Counted from the stretch's first letter, positions 1 to 8,100 are shown. The stretch: DNA of 8,532 nucleotides from Candidatus Delongbacteria bacterium (GCA_027858215.1 JAQIDD010000350.1:1-8532); one strand, 5' to 3'. The notes: generated by a model not told the origin, from the sequence alone. Program-made: numbers and translations.

Positions 1-177
1 ACCTTAACCTAAGCCCTAAAACCTTATTTTGGGATTTGAAAATTGGTATTTATTTTGATCCTGGGTCTTTAAATTTGGATTTTATTTTGATCTTTGAACT
101 TTGGATTTTATTCAATGATTATTAAAAACAGTTTTTAAATCTATTAACCATATATCAGACTAAAGCCTCATACTTTT
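1..177. other. non-coding leader region upstream of mtaB
   Basis: I see no gene here. The first part (about 30-112) is made of degenerate T-rich repeats, annotated separately. Positions 122-138 hold an AT-only palindrome, TTAAAAA-CAG-TTTTTAA. The frame leading into mtaB has a stop at 145-147, so that gene cannot start much further upstream than the annotated ATG. I could not find a convincing TAnnTTTG promoter element. Confidence 0.6.
49..112. repeat. degenerate AT-rich direct repeats, copy A of an intergenic repeat
   Basis: Two exact direct repeats overlap here. The 12-mer TTTATTTTGATC occurs at 49-60 and 81-92, and the 13-mer TTTGGATTTTATT occurs at 74-86 and 100-112. Segment 71-98 also matches, in opposite orientation, segment 3866-3892 after the GWxTD gene, with one indel and two mismatches over 28 bases. 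The sharing of a specific order of words between two intergenic sites suggests a dispersed intergenic repeat family rather than simple low complexity. AT-rich composition raises the chance of coincidence. The function is unknown. Confidence 0.6.
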
Positions 178-1467
178 ATGAATAAGCGATTTGCATATTA
201 TTCACTCGGTTGCAAACTCAATTTTGCTGAAGCTTCCAGTTTAGGAACAGCCTTCACAGACCAAGCTTATCAACGCGTTCAATTCAAAGAAAAAGCTGAT
301 GTTTACCTAATAAACACCTGCACTGTTACTGAAAATGCCAACAAAAAAAGCAGAAATGCCATTTACAGAGCCATTCGCAACAATCCGGATGCGGTGATCA
401 TTGTAACCGGCTGCTATGCACAAATGGAACCTGAAAAACTGGCAAGCATCCGGGGTGTGGATTATGTTATTGGCAACCACGACAAATCTTGCATAATAAA
501 CCCTACGGAGAATTTGCACAAACAGGAACAACCTGTCATCATGCATTCGACCAACAGAAAAAATATGAACATCATGCCTGCATGGTCATCCGGAGAGCGA
601 ACACGTAGTTTTCTGAAAATCCAGGACGGGTGTGATAATTTTTGCAGTTACTGCACCATTCCCTACGCAAGGGGAAGCAGCCGTAATTTACCTGTATCAC
701 AGCTTATAACCCAGGCAAAAACCATTGCATCCAATGGTTTTAAAGAAATCATTCTTACCGGTGTAAACATTGCGGATTTTGGAAAATCAACCAATGAAAA
801 CTTCCTTTCTCTACTGAAAGCGTTGAGTAAGCTTGATGGCATCAAAAGAATCCGGGTTTCAAGTACAGAACCTGACCTTTTGGATAATGACATCGTGGAT
901 TTTGTGCTCGAACATCCTGTTTTTATGCCACATTTTCACATCCCTTTGCAAAGCGGCTCGAATGAAATGCTGAAACGCATGAGACGTAATTATTCGCCCG
1001 ACTTATTCTCAGACAGGATAAACTACATCAAACAAAAAAATAAAGATGCTTACATTGGGGTGGATATTATTGTTGGTGTTCCTGGGGAAACCGATGCACT
1101 TTTCCAACAATCACTGGATTTTGCATCTTCCCTTGATGTGGCTTTTTTTCATGTATTTACATTTTCACAGCGGCCGGGAACAAAAGCGTTTTCCCAAACT
1201 GAGCAGGTCCCAATTCATATCAGAAGAGAACGCAGTCAGGCTTTGCATGAATTAAGCCGCAAAAAAGAAATGGCATTCTATCGTTCTCAAGCAGGCAATA
1301 CACGGCCCGTATTGTTTGAATCTAAGATTCGGGACAACATGATACACGGATTTACAGATAATTACCTGCATGTTGCCGTTCCTGTGAGTCATGAATTAAT
1401 CAATCAAATACAACCTGTCTATTTGGATAAGTTAAAAAATAATTGTATATTTATCAGTAAATTATAA
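178..1467 (+). CDS. mtaB: tRNA t6A37 C2-methylthiotransferase MtaB
   Basis: This 429-residue protein is a radical-SAM methylthiotransferase. The MtaB branch converts t6A37 to ms2t6A37 next to the anticodon of tRNAs reading ANN codons. The N-terminal MTTase domain carries the three cysteines for one 4Fe-4S cluster: C12 (SLGCKLN), C48 (INTCTVTE) and C79 (VTGCYAQ). The radical-SAM cluster motif CxxxCxxC is C152, C156 and C159 (GCDNFCSYCTIPYARG). Further radical-SAM core landmarks are LTGVN (193-197), HIPLQSGS (254-261) and GVDIIVGVPGE (294-304). Residues about 372-429 form a short TRAM-like RNA-binding tail. The SLGCKLN/NTCTVTENA signature and the length favour MtaB over MiaB or RimO. The ATG at 178 is the first start after an in-frame stop at 145-147. 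The next gene begins 5 bases after the stop codon. Confidence 0.95.
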   Translation: MNKRFAYYSLGCKLNFAEASSLGTAFTDQAYQRVQFKEKADVYLINTCTVTENANKKSRNAIYRAIRNNPDAVIIVTGCYAQMEPEKLASIRGVDYVIGNHDKSCIINPTENLHKQEQPVIMHSTNRKNMNIMPAWSSGERTRSFLKIQDGCDNFCSYCTIPYARGSSRNLPVSQLITQAKTIASNGFKEIILTGVNIADFGKSTNENFLSLLKALSKLDGIKRIRVSSTEPDLLDNDIVDFVLEHPVFMPHFHIPLQSGSNEMLKRMRRNYSPDLFSDRINYIKQKNKDAYIGVDIIVGVPGETDALFQQSLDFASSLDVAFFHVFTFSQRPGTKAFSQTEQVPIHIRRERSQALHELSRKKEMAFYRSQAGNTRPVLFESKIRDNMIHGFTDNYLHVAVPVSHELINQIQPVYLDKLKNNCIFISKL

Positions 1468-1472
1468 GCACT

Positions 1473-2276
1473 ATGAATCTAAGGCTTTTATGTACTCAGG
1501 TAATACAGATTGCTGTAAAAACAGGGAAATACATTAAACAGCAACAACATAAAATCACGCTGGACAAAATTGAAAAGAAAGGATTGAATGATTTTGTTAC
1601 GTCCATGGACAAGGAATCCGAAAAAAGGCTGATTAATTTCATTACTCCCTTGATAAACGGCGCATCATTTATTGTTGAGGAAGAAACAGTACAAGCCAAA
1701 GAGGCAGAATATGTATGGATCATTGATCCGCTGGACGGAACCACAAATTATATTCATGGTATTTCACCGTATGCTATTTCCATTGCCTTGCAACACAATG
1801 GAAAAACCATCATGGGTATAGTGTATGAAGTGAGTTTGGATGAAATATTTTATGCCTATGAAGGCCTGGATGGTGCGTATGTAAACGACAGGCTTATCCA
1901 TGTCACCGAATCATCAGAACATAAAGAAGCACTGATTGCTGTTGGATTCCCTTACAATGATTTTAAGCAGTTGGATGCATACATGGAAAGCATGAATTTT
2001 TTCATGCACAATACCCAAGGCATCAGGCGCCTTGGAAGTGCAGCTACTGACTTGGTTTATACCGCCTGTGGCAGGTTTGAAGCTTTTTACGAATACAGCC
2101 TGGAACCCTGGGATGTGGCTGCCGGGGCGTATATTGTACAAAAAGCCGGCGGCAAAGTCAGTGATTTTAATGGAAAAGACAATTACGTATTTGGAGGTGA
2201 AATCGTAGCAGCTAACAATAAATATTTCAATAAATTTCTGGCTGCTATAAAAGAAATTCCAACTAATCAGTCATGA
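1473..2276 (+). CDS. inositol monophosphatase family protein
   Basis: This 267-residue protein belongs to the Mg2+-dependent IMPase/SuhB family, which hydrolyses myo-inositol monophosphates and, in some relatives, other small phosphomonoesters. The metal-binding residues are visible: the acidic loop FIVEEET (66-72), the DPLDGT motif at 85-90 (D85 and D88, within WIIDPLDGTTNYIHG), and the C-terminal EPWDVAAG at 211-218 (D214). Its length is normal for the family and it has no signal peptide, so it should be cytoplasmic. It starts 5 bases after mtaB stops, which implies co-transcription and perhaps translational coupling. I see no biochemical reason for pairing it with a tRNA-modification enzyme. 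The exact substrate cannot be read from sequence. CysQ-type or other related phosphatase activity is a less likely alternative. Confidence 0.94.
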   Translation: MNLRLLCTQVIQIAVKTGKYIKQQQHKITLDKIEKKGLNDFVTSMDKESEKRLINFITPLINGASFIVEEETVQAKEAEYVWIIDPLDGTTNYIHGISPYAISIALQHNGKTIMGIVYEVSLDEIFYAYEGLDGAYVNDRLIHVTESSEHKEALIAVGFPYNDFKQLDAYMESMNFFMHNTQGIRRLGSAATDLVYTACGRFEAFYEYSLEPWDVAAGAYIVQKAGGKVSDFNGKDNYVFGGEIVAANNKYFNKFLAAIKEIPTNQS

Positions 2277-2384
2277 AGGTTTATTTAATCAACGGTTATT
2301 CACTATTTTTAACTGATTGGGCTCAAGTAAACAGGTAAAACAAATTTAACAATACTACGTTGTTCATTTATAAAGCAAACCGAT

Positions 2385-3833
2385 ATGAAACATTTAATTT
2401 ATTTACTGTTCATTTTGCTGGGAATGGGTTCCCAGGCTAACGCAACTTCGCTTGAAGCGTATTTTCATTATGCAGAATTCTATTCCCCCGAAGGCCCTTA
2501 CATCGAAACCTACTTAAGTACAATCGGTAAAACGGCTACCTTTGTTACAACCGAAGAGGGATACCAGGCAGAAATTCAAATCACTATGCTGTTCAAACAA
2601 AACGACAGCATCAAACAATTTAATAAATACAGCATTAAAAGTCCGGTAGTAACTGACTCAATGTCAAGGAAGCCCAACTTCGTTGATCTGCAGCGCATTC
2701 CCATTGAAGAAGGCGTGTATCATCTTGAAATGATCATCATGGATAAAAACCGCCCAACCAATGTCTATACCTATTATGATACGCTTGATATTTTTTTCCC
2801 GAAAGATCAACTTAGTTTCTCAGGACTTCAGCCTGTTGAATCAATTTCAGAATCAGAAAATGAGAACATCCTGACAAAAGCTGGCATAAATATGGTTCCC
2901 TATGTTTCCAACTTTTACCCCGGGAATATCAATAAGATGATATTTTACACTGAAATTTATAATTCAGATGTTGATCCTGGAGAAGAGTTTTTATTACGGT
3001 ATTACATTAAAGACCTGAAGGATAATGCACCTGTAAAAGATTTGGCCAGATTCAAACGTACAAAACCGGCACCTATTGTTCCGGTATTGGGACAGCTTAA
3101 TATTGAAGATTTATCCAGCGGAAATTATCATCTCATCATTGAAGCCAGGAACAAAGAAAATGATGTGCTTGCCAGCGTTACTTATTTTTTCCAGCGGTAT
3201 AAACCAATTGACCTTGCCAATTTTGAAGAAATGGAACAATATGAGATGAATAGTATTTTTGCCGGCGATATCGCAAATCACGATACATTGCAAACCTATA
3301 TCAGGGCCCTTCGCCCCATCGCTAACGAACAGGAGAAAAAATTCATTGATAAAAACCTGGAAAATACTGACCTGGTCTTTATCCAACGTTTCTTTGTCGC
3401 ATTCTGGAATGAACGCCATCCTGCCGATCCGGGCGGTGATTGGAGAACCTATAAAAAGCAGATACACATCACTGATAAGTTATTCAGCACACGTATCAAA
3501 CGTGGTTTTGAATCTGATCGCGGCCGGGTGTATCTGAAATACGGGCCTCCTAACGATTCTTACCAAAGTGAGCATGAACCCAGCGCATATCCTTACGAAA
3601 TATGGTCTTATTACAAAGCAGGCGATCAGCGAAACAAAAAATTTGTCTTTTACAATCCTGATCTTGCAGGCAATGATTATCATCTTTTGCATTCCAATGT
3701 CAGAGGTGAATTGCAAACCCCTAATTGGGAGCGTTATCTGAACAGACGTAATACTGATCTGTATAATCACGATGTGCTCCAAAGTGATGATTACTGGGGC
3801 AAACGGGCTAAAGAATACTGGGACAGTCATTAG
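2385..3833 (+). CDS. exported GWxTD domain-containing protein
   Basis: This 482-residue protein has a short Sec signal peptide (hydrophobic LIYLLFILLGM, probable cleavage after ANA at residue 20), so it is likely periplasmic or outer-surface. Residues about 25-270 look like beta-rich repeats, with segments such as GVYHLEMIIMD and GNYHLIIEARN that resemble each other. The C-terminal part (about 275-460) matches the GWxTD family, a domain of unknown function common in Bacteroidota. The hallmarks are FFVAFWNERHP (336-346), FSTRIKRGFESDRGRVYLKYG (367-387) and PYEIWSYY (403-410). The name-giving motif is altered: Gly-Trp-x-Thr-Asp reads GFESD at 374-378, while the following DRGRVY(L/I)KYGPP is intact. 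It lies 108 bases after the phosphatase gene and may belong to the same transcript. I assign no function beyond the family. Confidence 0.9.
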   Translation: MKHLIYLLFILLGMGSQANATSLEAYFHYAEFYSPEGPYIETYLSTIGKTATFVTTEEGYQAEIQITMLFKQNDSIKQFNKYSIKSPVVTDSMSRKPNFVDLQRIPIEEGVYHLEMIIMDKNRPTNVYTYYDTLDIFFPKDQLSFSGLQPVESISESENENILTKAGINMVPYVSNFYPGNINKMIFYTEIYNSDVDPGEEFLLRYYIKDLKDNAPVKDLARFKRTKPAPIVPVLGQLNIEDLSSGNYHLIIEARNKENDVLASVTYFFQRYKPIDLANFEEMEQYEMNSIFAGDIANHDTLQTYIRALRPIANEQEKKFIDKNLENTDLVFIQRFFVAFWNERHPADPGGDWRTYKKQIHITDKLFSTRIKRGFESDRGRVYLKYGPPNDSYQSEHEPSAYPYEIWSYYKAGDQRNKKFVFYNPDLAGNDYHLLHSNVRGELQTPNWERYLNRRNTDLYNHDVLQSDDYWGKRAKEYWDSH

Positions 3834-3837
3834 CATC

Positions 3838-3850
3838 CCTGCTTCGCAGG
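3838..3850 (+). other. short hairpin after the GWxTD gene
   Basis: CCTGC-TTC-GCAGG forms a perfect 5-bp stem with a 3-base loop, 4 bases after the stop codon. It is GC-rich against a very AT-rich surround. No T-run follows, so it is not a standard intrinsic terminator. It could protect or mark the 3' end of the transcript, or be the edge of the adjoining repeat cluster. Confidence 0.4.
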
Positions 3851-3857
3851 CACGAAG

Positions 3858-3900
3858 TTCAAAATTTCAAATTTCAAAATAAATCCAAATTTCAAAAAAC
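3858..3900. repeat. AT-rich intergenic repeat, inverted copy B
   Basis: This segment is built from TTTCAAA-like words (AAATTTCAAATTTCAAAATAAA and so on). The reverse complement of 3866-3892 aligns with 71-98 with one indel and two mismatches, so it is probably an opposite-orientation copy of the repeat before mtaB. It directly abuts the CACAAAG palindrome at 3905-3984. Confidence 0.55.
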
Positions 3901-3904
3901 AATT

Positions 3905-3984
3905 CCCACAAAGACACTAAGAACACAAAGAAAGAATAATAAGCGAATTGTTTTAACGCTTAGTGTCCTTTGTGCCTTTGTGGA
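3905..3984. repeat. large imperfect palindrome of CACAAAG/CACTAAG units
   Basis: The left arm (3906-3929) reads CCACAAAG-ACACTAAG-AACACAAA. The reverse complement of the right arm (3959-3983) reads CCACAAAG-GCACAAAG-GACACTAAG. GACACTAAG (3913-3921) pairs exactly with CTTAGTGTC (3959-3967), and CCACAAAG (3906-3913) pairs with CTTTGTGG (3976-3983). The right arm contains one extra 8-9-base unit, which would bulge out. The centre has its own hairpin, TAAGCG (3940-3945) with CGCTTA (3957-3962). The result is a long hairpin-forming element made of an 8-9-base unit. Similar cacaaag-type intergenic repeats are, to my recollection, widespread in environmental Bacteroidota; I cannot verify this here. 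No open reading frame is present. Confidence 0.75.
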
Positions 3985-4101
3985 AACATAAAGAAAAGTT
4001 GCCTTCAGGCAGTTACCTATTATTGAAAAATTTACTTCGAAACTTTATTTAATAAAATTATGATGATACCATAAATAATAAAAGGCATCAACGGCAATTA
4101 T
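3985..4101 (+). other. leader of the kinase-like gene with in-frame ATG ATG and stop
   Basis: This stretch is non-coding as it stands. It contains a small hairpin, GCC-TTCA-GGC, at 4001-4010. At 4060-4074 there are two consecutive ATG codons followed by ATA, CCA and TAA, in the same frame as the kinase-like gene. After the TAA the frame is open from 4075 and continues through KGINGNYLFFP into the kinase-like domain. The leader therefore looks like a native start interrupted by a nonsense codon at the fifth position. I could not identify a promoter. Confidence 0.5.
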
Positions 4102-5043
4102 TTGTTTTTCCCGCAAGACCCGGAAACCATACTTTCCGACAGCAATTTTTCATACGTATTTCTCGGAGCAAGGGCGAAAGACGGAGAAAGGGTCATCATC
4201 AAGGTATTAAATCCTGAATTGCGGGAAATTAAACATGCGAGGGTGCATTTTTTATTGCAGGCAAGCATACAGATCAATCATCCGGGCATCATACAAAACC
4301 TGGATTTGGCCAAAGATGAACACAGCTATTACATTGTTCAGGAATTTGTTCACAGTGCTGATATAAAAACTTTAATTAGGCTAAAACAGGCAAACGATGA
4401 ACGCCTAATAAGTAGAATCATGATCCCGGTACTGGATGCCCTTGAGAAAACACACAATCAAAACATTGTTCATCGTAACCTCAAACCGTCCAATATATTG
4501 GTTGCTTTTAAACCCGAAACAGAAACAATAAACTGGAAAAATCCGGATATCCGTATTATTGATTTTGATAAAGCTAAAACTCCTGATGACATGCCTCTTT
4601 ACCGTGGTGATGAGAAAAAACAACCGATTTCGTTGGTATATTCTGCTCCTGAAATTGTACTCAACCACGAAACATTAACAGATCAACGGTCAGATATTTA
4701 TAGCCTTGGAGTTATTATACTGGAAATGTTTACTGGCATACCTGTTTTTTATGATGATAATCCTGCAAAAATAATTTCAAATCAAATGATAAAAATACCA
4801 TCCCGCCCAAAGAAAATGTATCCCAAATTTTATGATATCATTGCAAAGGCCATGGCCAAAAACAAAATTGAAGGGCCCCCCTCAAAAATACCGCATCAGG
4901 TTATATCCGAAAAACTCCGGGAAGGCATGAATTTGCGATACAACACGGCTGCTGAAATGAAATCAGACATCATTGATTTTTTACAAGATCCTGGCTCCCC
5001 TCCCAAAAAAGGCCTGGGTGTTTTTTCAAAAAATAGCTACTAA
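4102..5043 (+). CDS. protein-kinase-fold protein, probable pseudokinase
   Basis: The 313 residues cover one Hanks-type kinase fold and little else. No membrane segment is seen, so it is probably cytoplasmic. Retained landmarks are the beta-3 lysine K34 (VIIKVL), LKPSN with N131, the first Asp of the metal motif (D154), SAPE at 181-184, and D198 in DIYSLG. Hallmarks lost are as follows. The glycine-loop GxGxxGxV reads SDSNFSYV (residues 12-19), with Ser at all three Gly positions. The helix-C Glu appears to be Gln53. HRD is HRN (N126, codon AAC), which removes the catalytic base. DFG is DFD. It may bind nucleotide or act as a scaffold, but phosphotransfer is doubtful. The start is uncertain: TTG at 4102 is the only usual start codon after an in-frame TAA at 4072-4074, and the open frame extends up to 4075. 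An ATG pair at 4060-4065 lies just before that stop. It could be an active selected pseudokinase or an early-stage pseudogene. Confidence 0.85.
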   Translation: MFFPQDPETILSDSNFSYVFLGARAKDGERVIIKVLNPELREIKHARVHFLLQASIQINHPGIIQNLDLAKDEHSYYIVQEFVHSADIKTLIRLKQANDERLISRIMIPVLDALEKTHNQNIVHRNLKPSNILVAFKPETETINWKNPDIRIIDFDKAKTPDDMPLYRGDEKKQPISLVYSAPEIVLNHETLTDQRSDIYSLGVIILEMFTGIPVFYDDNPAKIISNQMIKIPSRPKKMYPKFYDIIAKAMAKNKIEGPPSKIPHQVISEKLREGMNLRYNTAAEMKSDIIDFLQDPGSPPKKGLGVFSKNSY

Positions 5044-5074
5044 CAATGACTTTCTTTAACAATTAGCACAAATT

Positions 5075-5109
5075 TTTGTCAGCATTACCTGATTTTTTTA
5101 TTAGGTTTG
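5075..5109 (+). promoter_or_regulatory. predicted Bacteroidota-type promoter of the C10 protease gene
   Basis: TAGGTTTG at 5102-5109 matches the Bacteroidota -7 consensus TAnnTTTG exactly. A TTTG that could serve as the -33 element lies at 5075-5078, with a 23-base spacer, at the long end of what is usual. Transcription would begin near 5115 and leave an AT-rich leader of about 30 bases before the ATG at 5143. The -7 element is part of an inverted repeat, ACCTGAT (5087-5093) with ATTAGGT (5100-5106), which has one wobble pair and a T6 loop. Confidence 0.5.
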
Positions 5110-5142
5110 TAGTATATATTCTAACATTAACAATAAATTATT

Positions 5143-8100
5143 ATGAAAAAAATTTCCCTTTTTTCAGGACTTATGGTACTGATCTTTATGAATACTGTGT
5201 TCGCAGGAGAAGTTCCACAGTCGAAAGCGAAACAAGTTGCGATTAATTATTTCAATCACTTGTCACATAACCGTATATCTGCTACGGTAACTGAAACCAT
5301 ACCTTTTGAGGTAAACAACCAGATTGTATATTACGCTTTCAATTTTTCAAACGGCGGATATATGATCATATCTGCTGAAGACGAAGTCAGGCCGGTGTTG
5401 AGTTATTCCTTCAAAGGCCACTTTGTCAAAGACGACCCAAGGCTACCTGGAAATTACGCCTGGTTTCTCAACAAGTATAAGGAACAAATCCTTGAAGTGA
5501 AACAACAACAAATGAAAGGACCTGCATCTATTAAAAACAGGTGGAATAATTATTATTCCGGCAAATTTCAGGCTTCAAAAGACATTCAAGCCGTAAGTCC
5601 TCTGCTTGATATCCAGGGCATTGCCTGGGATCAGGGATGCTATTATAATGCAGATTGCCCTGAAGATGTCAACGGCCAGTGTGACCATGTACCCGTGGGA
5701 TGTGTTGCTACTGCCATGGCACAAATCATGCGTTATCACAGTTGGCCTGATCATGGTACGGGTTCTCACACATATACTGATCAAAATTATGGACAGCAAA
5801 GTGCTGACTTTGGTGCTGCAACATACGATTGGGCAAGCATGCCCGGATCATTGACAGGGCCCAATTCTGAGGTGGCTGAAATAAGCTACCATTGTGGGGT
5901 TGCTGTTGAAATGAGTTACAATCCGGGTGGATCCGGAGCACTGATTTACGGATACGTAAAAGAAGGGTTTGTCAATAATTTCAATTATGATGATGAAGCC
6001 TTGTACGGATACCGGGAAAATTATACGGATGACGCCTGGAAAAACCTGCTATATGCAGACCTGGACAATGGACTTCCTGTGTTTTACAGCGGAACCGATT
6101 CAGAAGGAGCATCAGGGCATGCTTTTGTTTGTGATGGATACCAGGCCAATGATGAATTCCATTTCAACTGGGGTTGGAGTGGCAATTACAACAGCTATAA
6201 TGTCATTGATGACCTTGTTCCAGGCGGAACAGGAACAGGTGGTGGAGCTGGTGATTTTTCTTACAACCAACAGGCAGTGTTCCATGTACATCCTTCTTAT
6301 GGGTTGACTTCTGTGTTTTCCGGCAGCCCGACAGCATTGTATGCAGGAAACTCCGTTGCTTTCACTGATGGATCTTATGGAAATCCGGTATCCTGGTCCT
6401 GGCAATTTGGTGATGGTGGCACTTCCGGCACACAGCATCCTTCGCATGCCTATAACACTGCAGGACTGTATGATGTCACACTTGAAGTAAGTGATGGTAC
6501 AGATTTAGATACTCAAACCAAAACAGATTACATAAGAGTAGTGCCTACCGATGCCGGGTTTTCAATGGATTTCGAAAATTGTGCTGACTATTCCACCAAC
6601 TTTTTTCCATGGTCAGTTGTTGATGGTGATCAGCTAAACTCATACGGTAGCAGCGATTGTGATTATCCAGGCGAATCCAGCCCCATGGCTTTTATGGCTT
6701 TCAATCCTGCGGATGCCGGATTTTCAGCCATAGCAACACCACACGGTGGCGACAGGGTTGGAATGGCCATTTGTCCGGCCGACGGGACTCAGGCCGACGA
6801 CTGGATGATCTCTGAACACCTGCAATTGGGAACAAGCTCATCCCTTTCTATCTGGGTATTAAGCCCTAAACCAGGGACATGGGGAAACAATTCCTATGAA
6901 GTATTGGTTTCTACTACAGGGAACAGTACTGGTGATTTTACAGTTATTTCCGGAGCATCTCCTGTTGAAGCACCTGATATATGGACACAACATACTTATG
7001 ATTTGTCTGCTTATGATAATCAAAGCATTTATCTGGCCATTCACGAAGTATCTACTGGCATGTTCATGTTTTGGGTTGATGATATGGTAATCTCAACTGA
7101 TGGAGGTGCTACAAGTTTGTCTGCTGATTTTTTTGCTAACATCACATCCATTGCTGTTGGTGAAACGGTAAATTTTACTGACAATTCTACAGGGACACCT
7201 ACTTCATGGTCGTGGGATTTTGGCGACGGAGGTACAGGATCAACAGAAAATCCTGCCCATACTTACAACACAGAAGGCGTTTATTCCGTTGAGCTGACAG
7301 TTTCAGACGGAACATCATCGGATACCGAAACAAAAACAGATTACATTACCGTCACCAGCGAACCACTTGGGGGATGGGTAGAACAGGCATCCGGTTTCAC
7401 AACTGCTTCACGCGGGATTTCGTACATTTCCATTGTCGATGCCAATACAGCATGGGCTACAGGTTATGATGGTACTAGTGGTGGAGAAAATGTGCAAGAA
7501 TTTACAAAAACATCAAACGGAGGAGATACATGGACTCCCGGAACCATTGATCTGGGTGATACAGGTCTGGGTATCGCCATGATTACAGCCATAAATGAGA
7601 CCACAGCATGGATTGTTGCCTTTCCCACAGGCACAGGACAAACCGGTGGTGTATGGAAAACAACTGACGGAGGCACCAATTGGACACGCCAAAATTCAGC
7701 TTCTTATAATGATGCAAGTTCATTTTCCAATGTTGTATATTTTTGGGATGAAAACAACGGATTTTGTCAGGGAGATCCCATAAACGGGGATTTTGAATTA
7801 TACACAACCACAGATGGCGGATCCAACTGGAATTTAGTTGCCGGTGCCAATATTCCTGACCCACTTTCCGGGGAATATGGCTACACAAGCCAGATTGAAG
7901 TGGTTGGCGATGATGTGTGGTTTACTACCAACAACGGTAGGATATATCACTCATCCGACAAAGGGTACAACTGGGAAGTGTTTGACTCCCCCTTAAATGA
8001 TTTTGGCGGAGAAACCGAAGCCGGAAACATTAGCTTTAAAAACAGCACCACAGGACTTCTCGTGGACAACAATGCAAATGTGTATAAAACAACGAACAGC

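Noticed and set aside
2265..2318. AATCAGT / ACTGATT inverted repeat spanning the end of the phosphatase gene
   Set aside because: It has only a 7-bp stem with a loop of about 40 bases and no T-run, so it is too weak to call a terminator.
2273..2338. A 21-codon open frame whose ATG overlaps the stop of the phosphatase gene (ATGA)
   Set aside because: The overlap is typical of coupled genes, but the peptide is very short, has no recognisable feature and could easily arise by chance. No conservation evidence is available.
3111..3836. Two 118-codon minus-strand open frames inside the GWxTD gene
   Set aside because: They are antisense to a conserved coding region and have no recognisable protein features, so they are shadows of the real gene.
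3838..3850. Intrinsic terminator after the GWxTD gene
   Set aside because: The CCTGC/GCAGG hairpin is real, but no U-tract follows, so I list it only as a hairpin.
3905..3984. CRISPR-like array
   Set aside because: The units are 8-9 bases, inverted and contiguous, without spacers. This is a palindrome, not an array.
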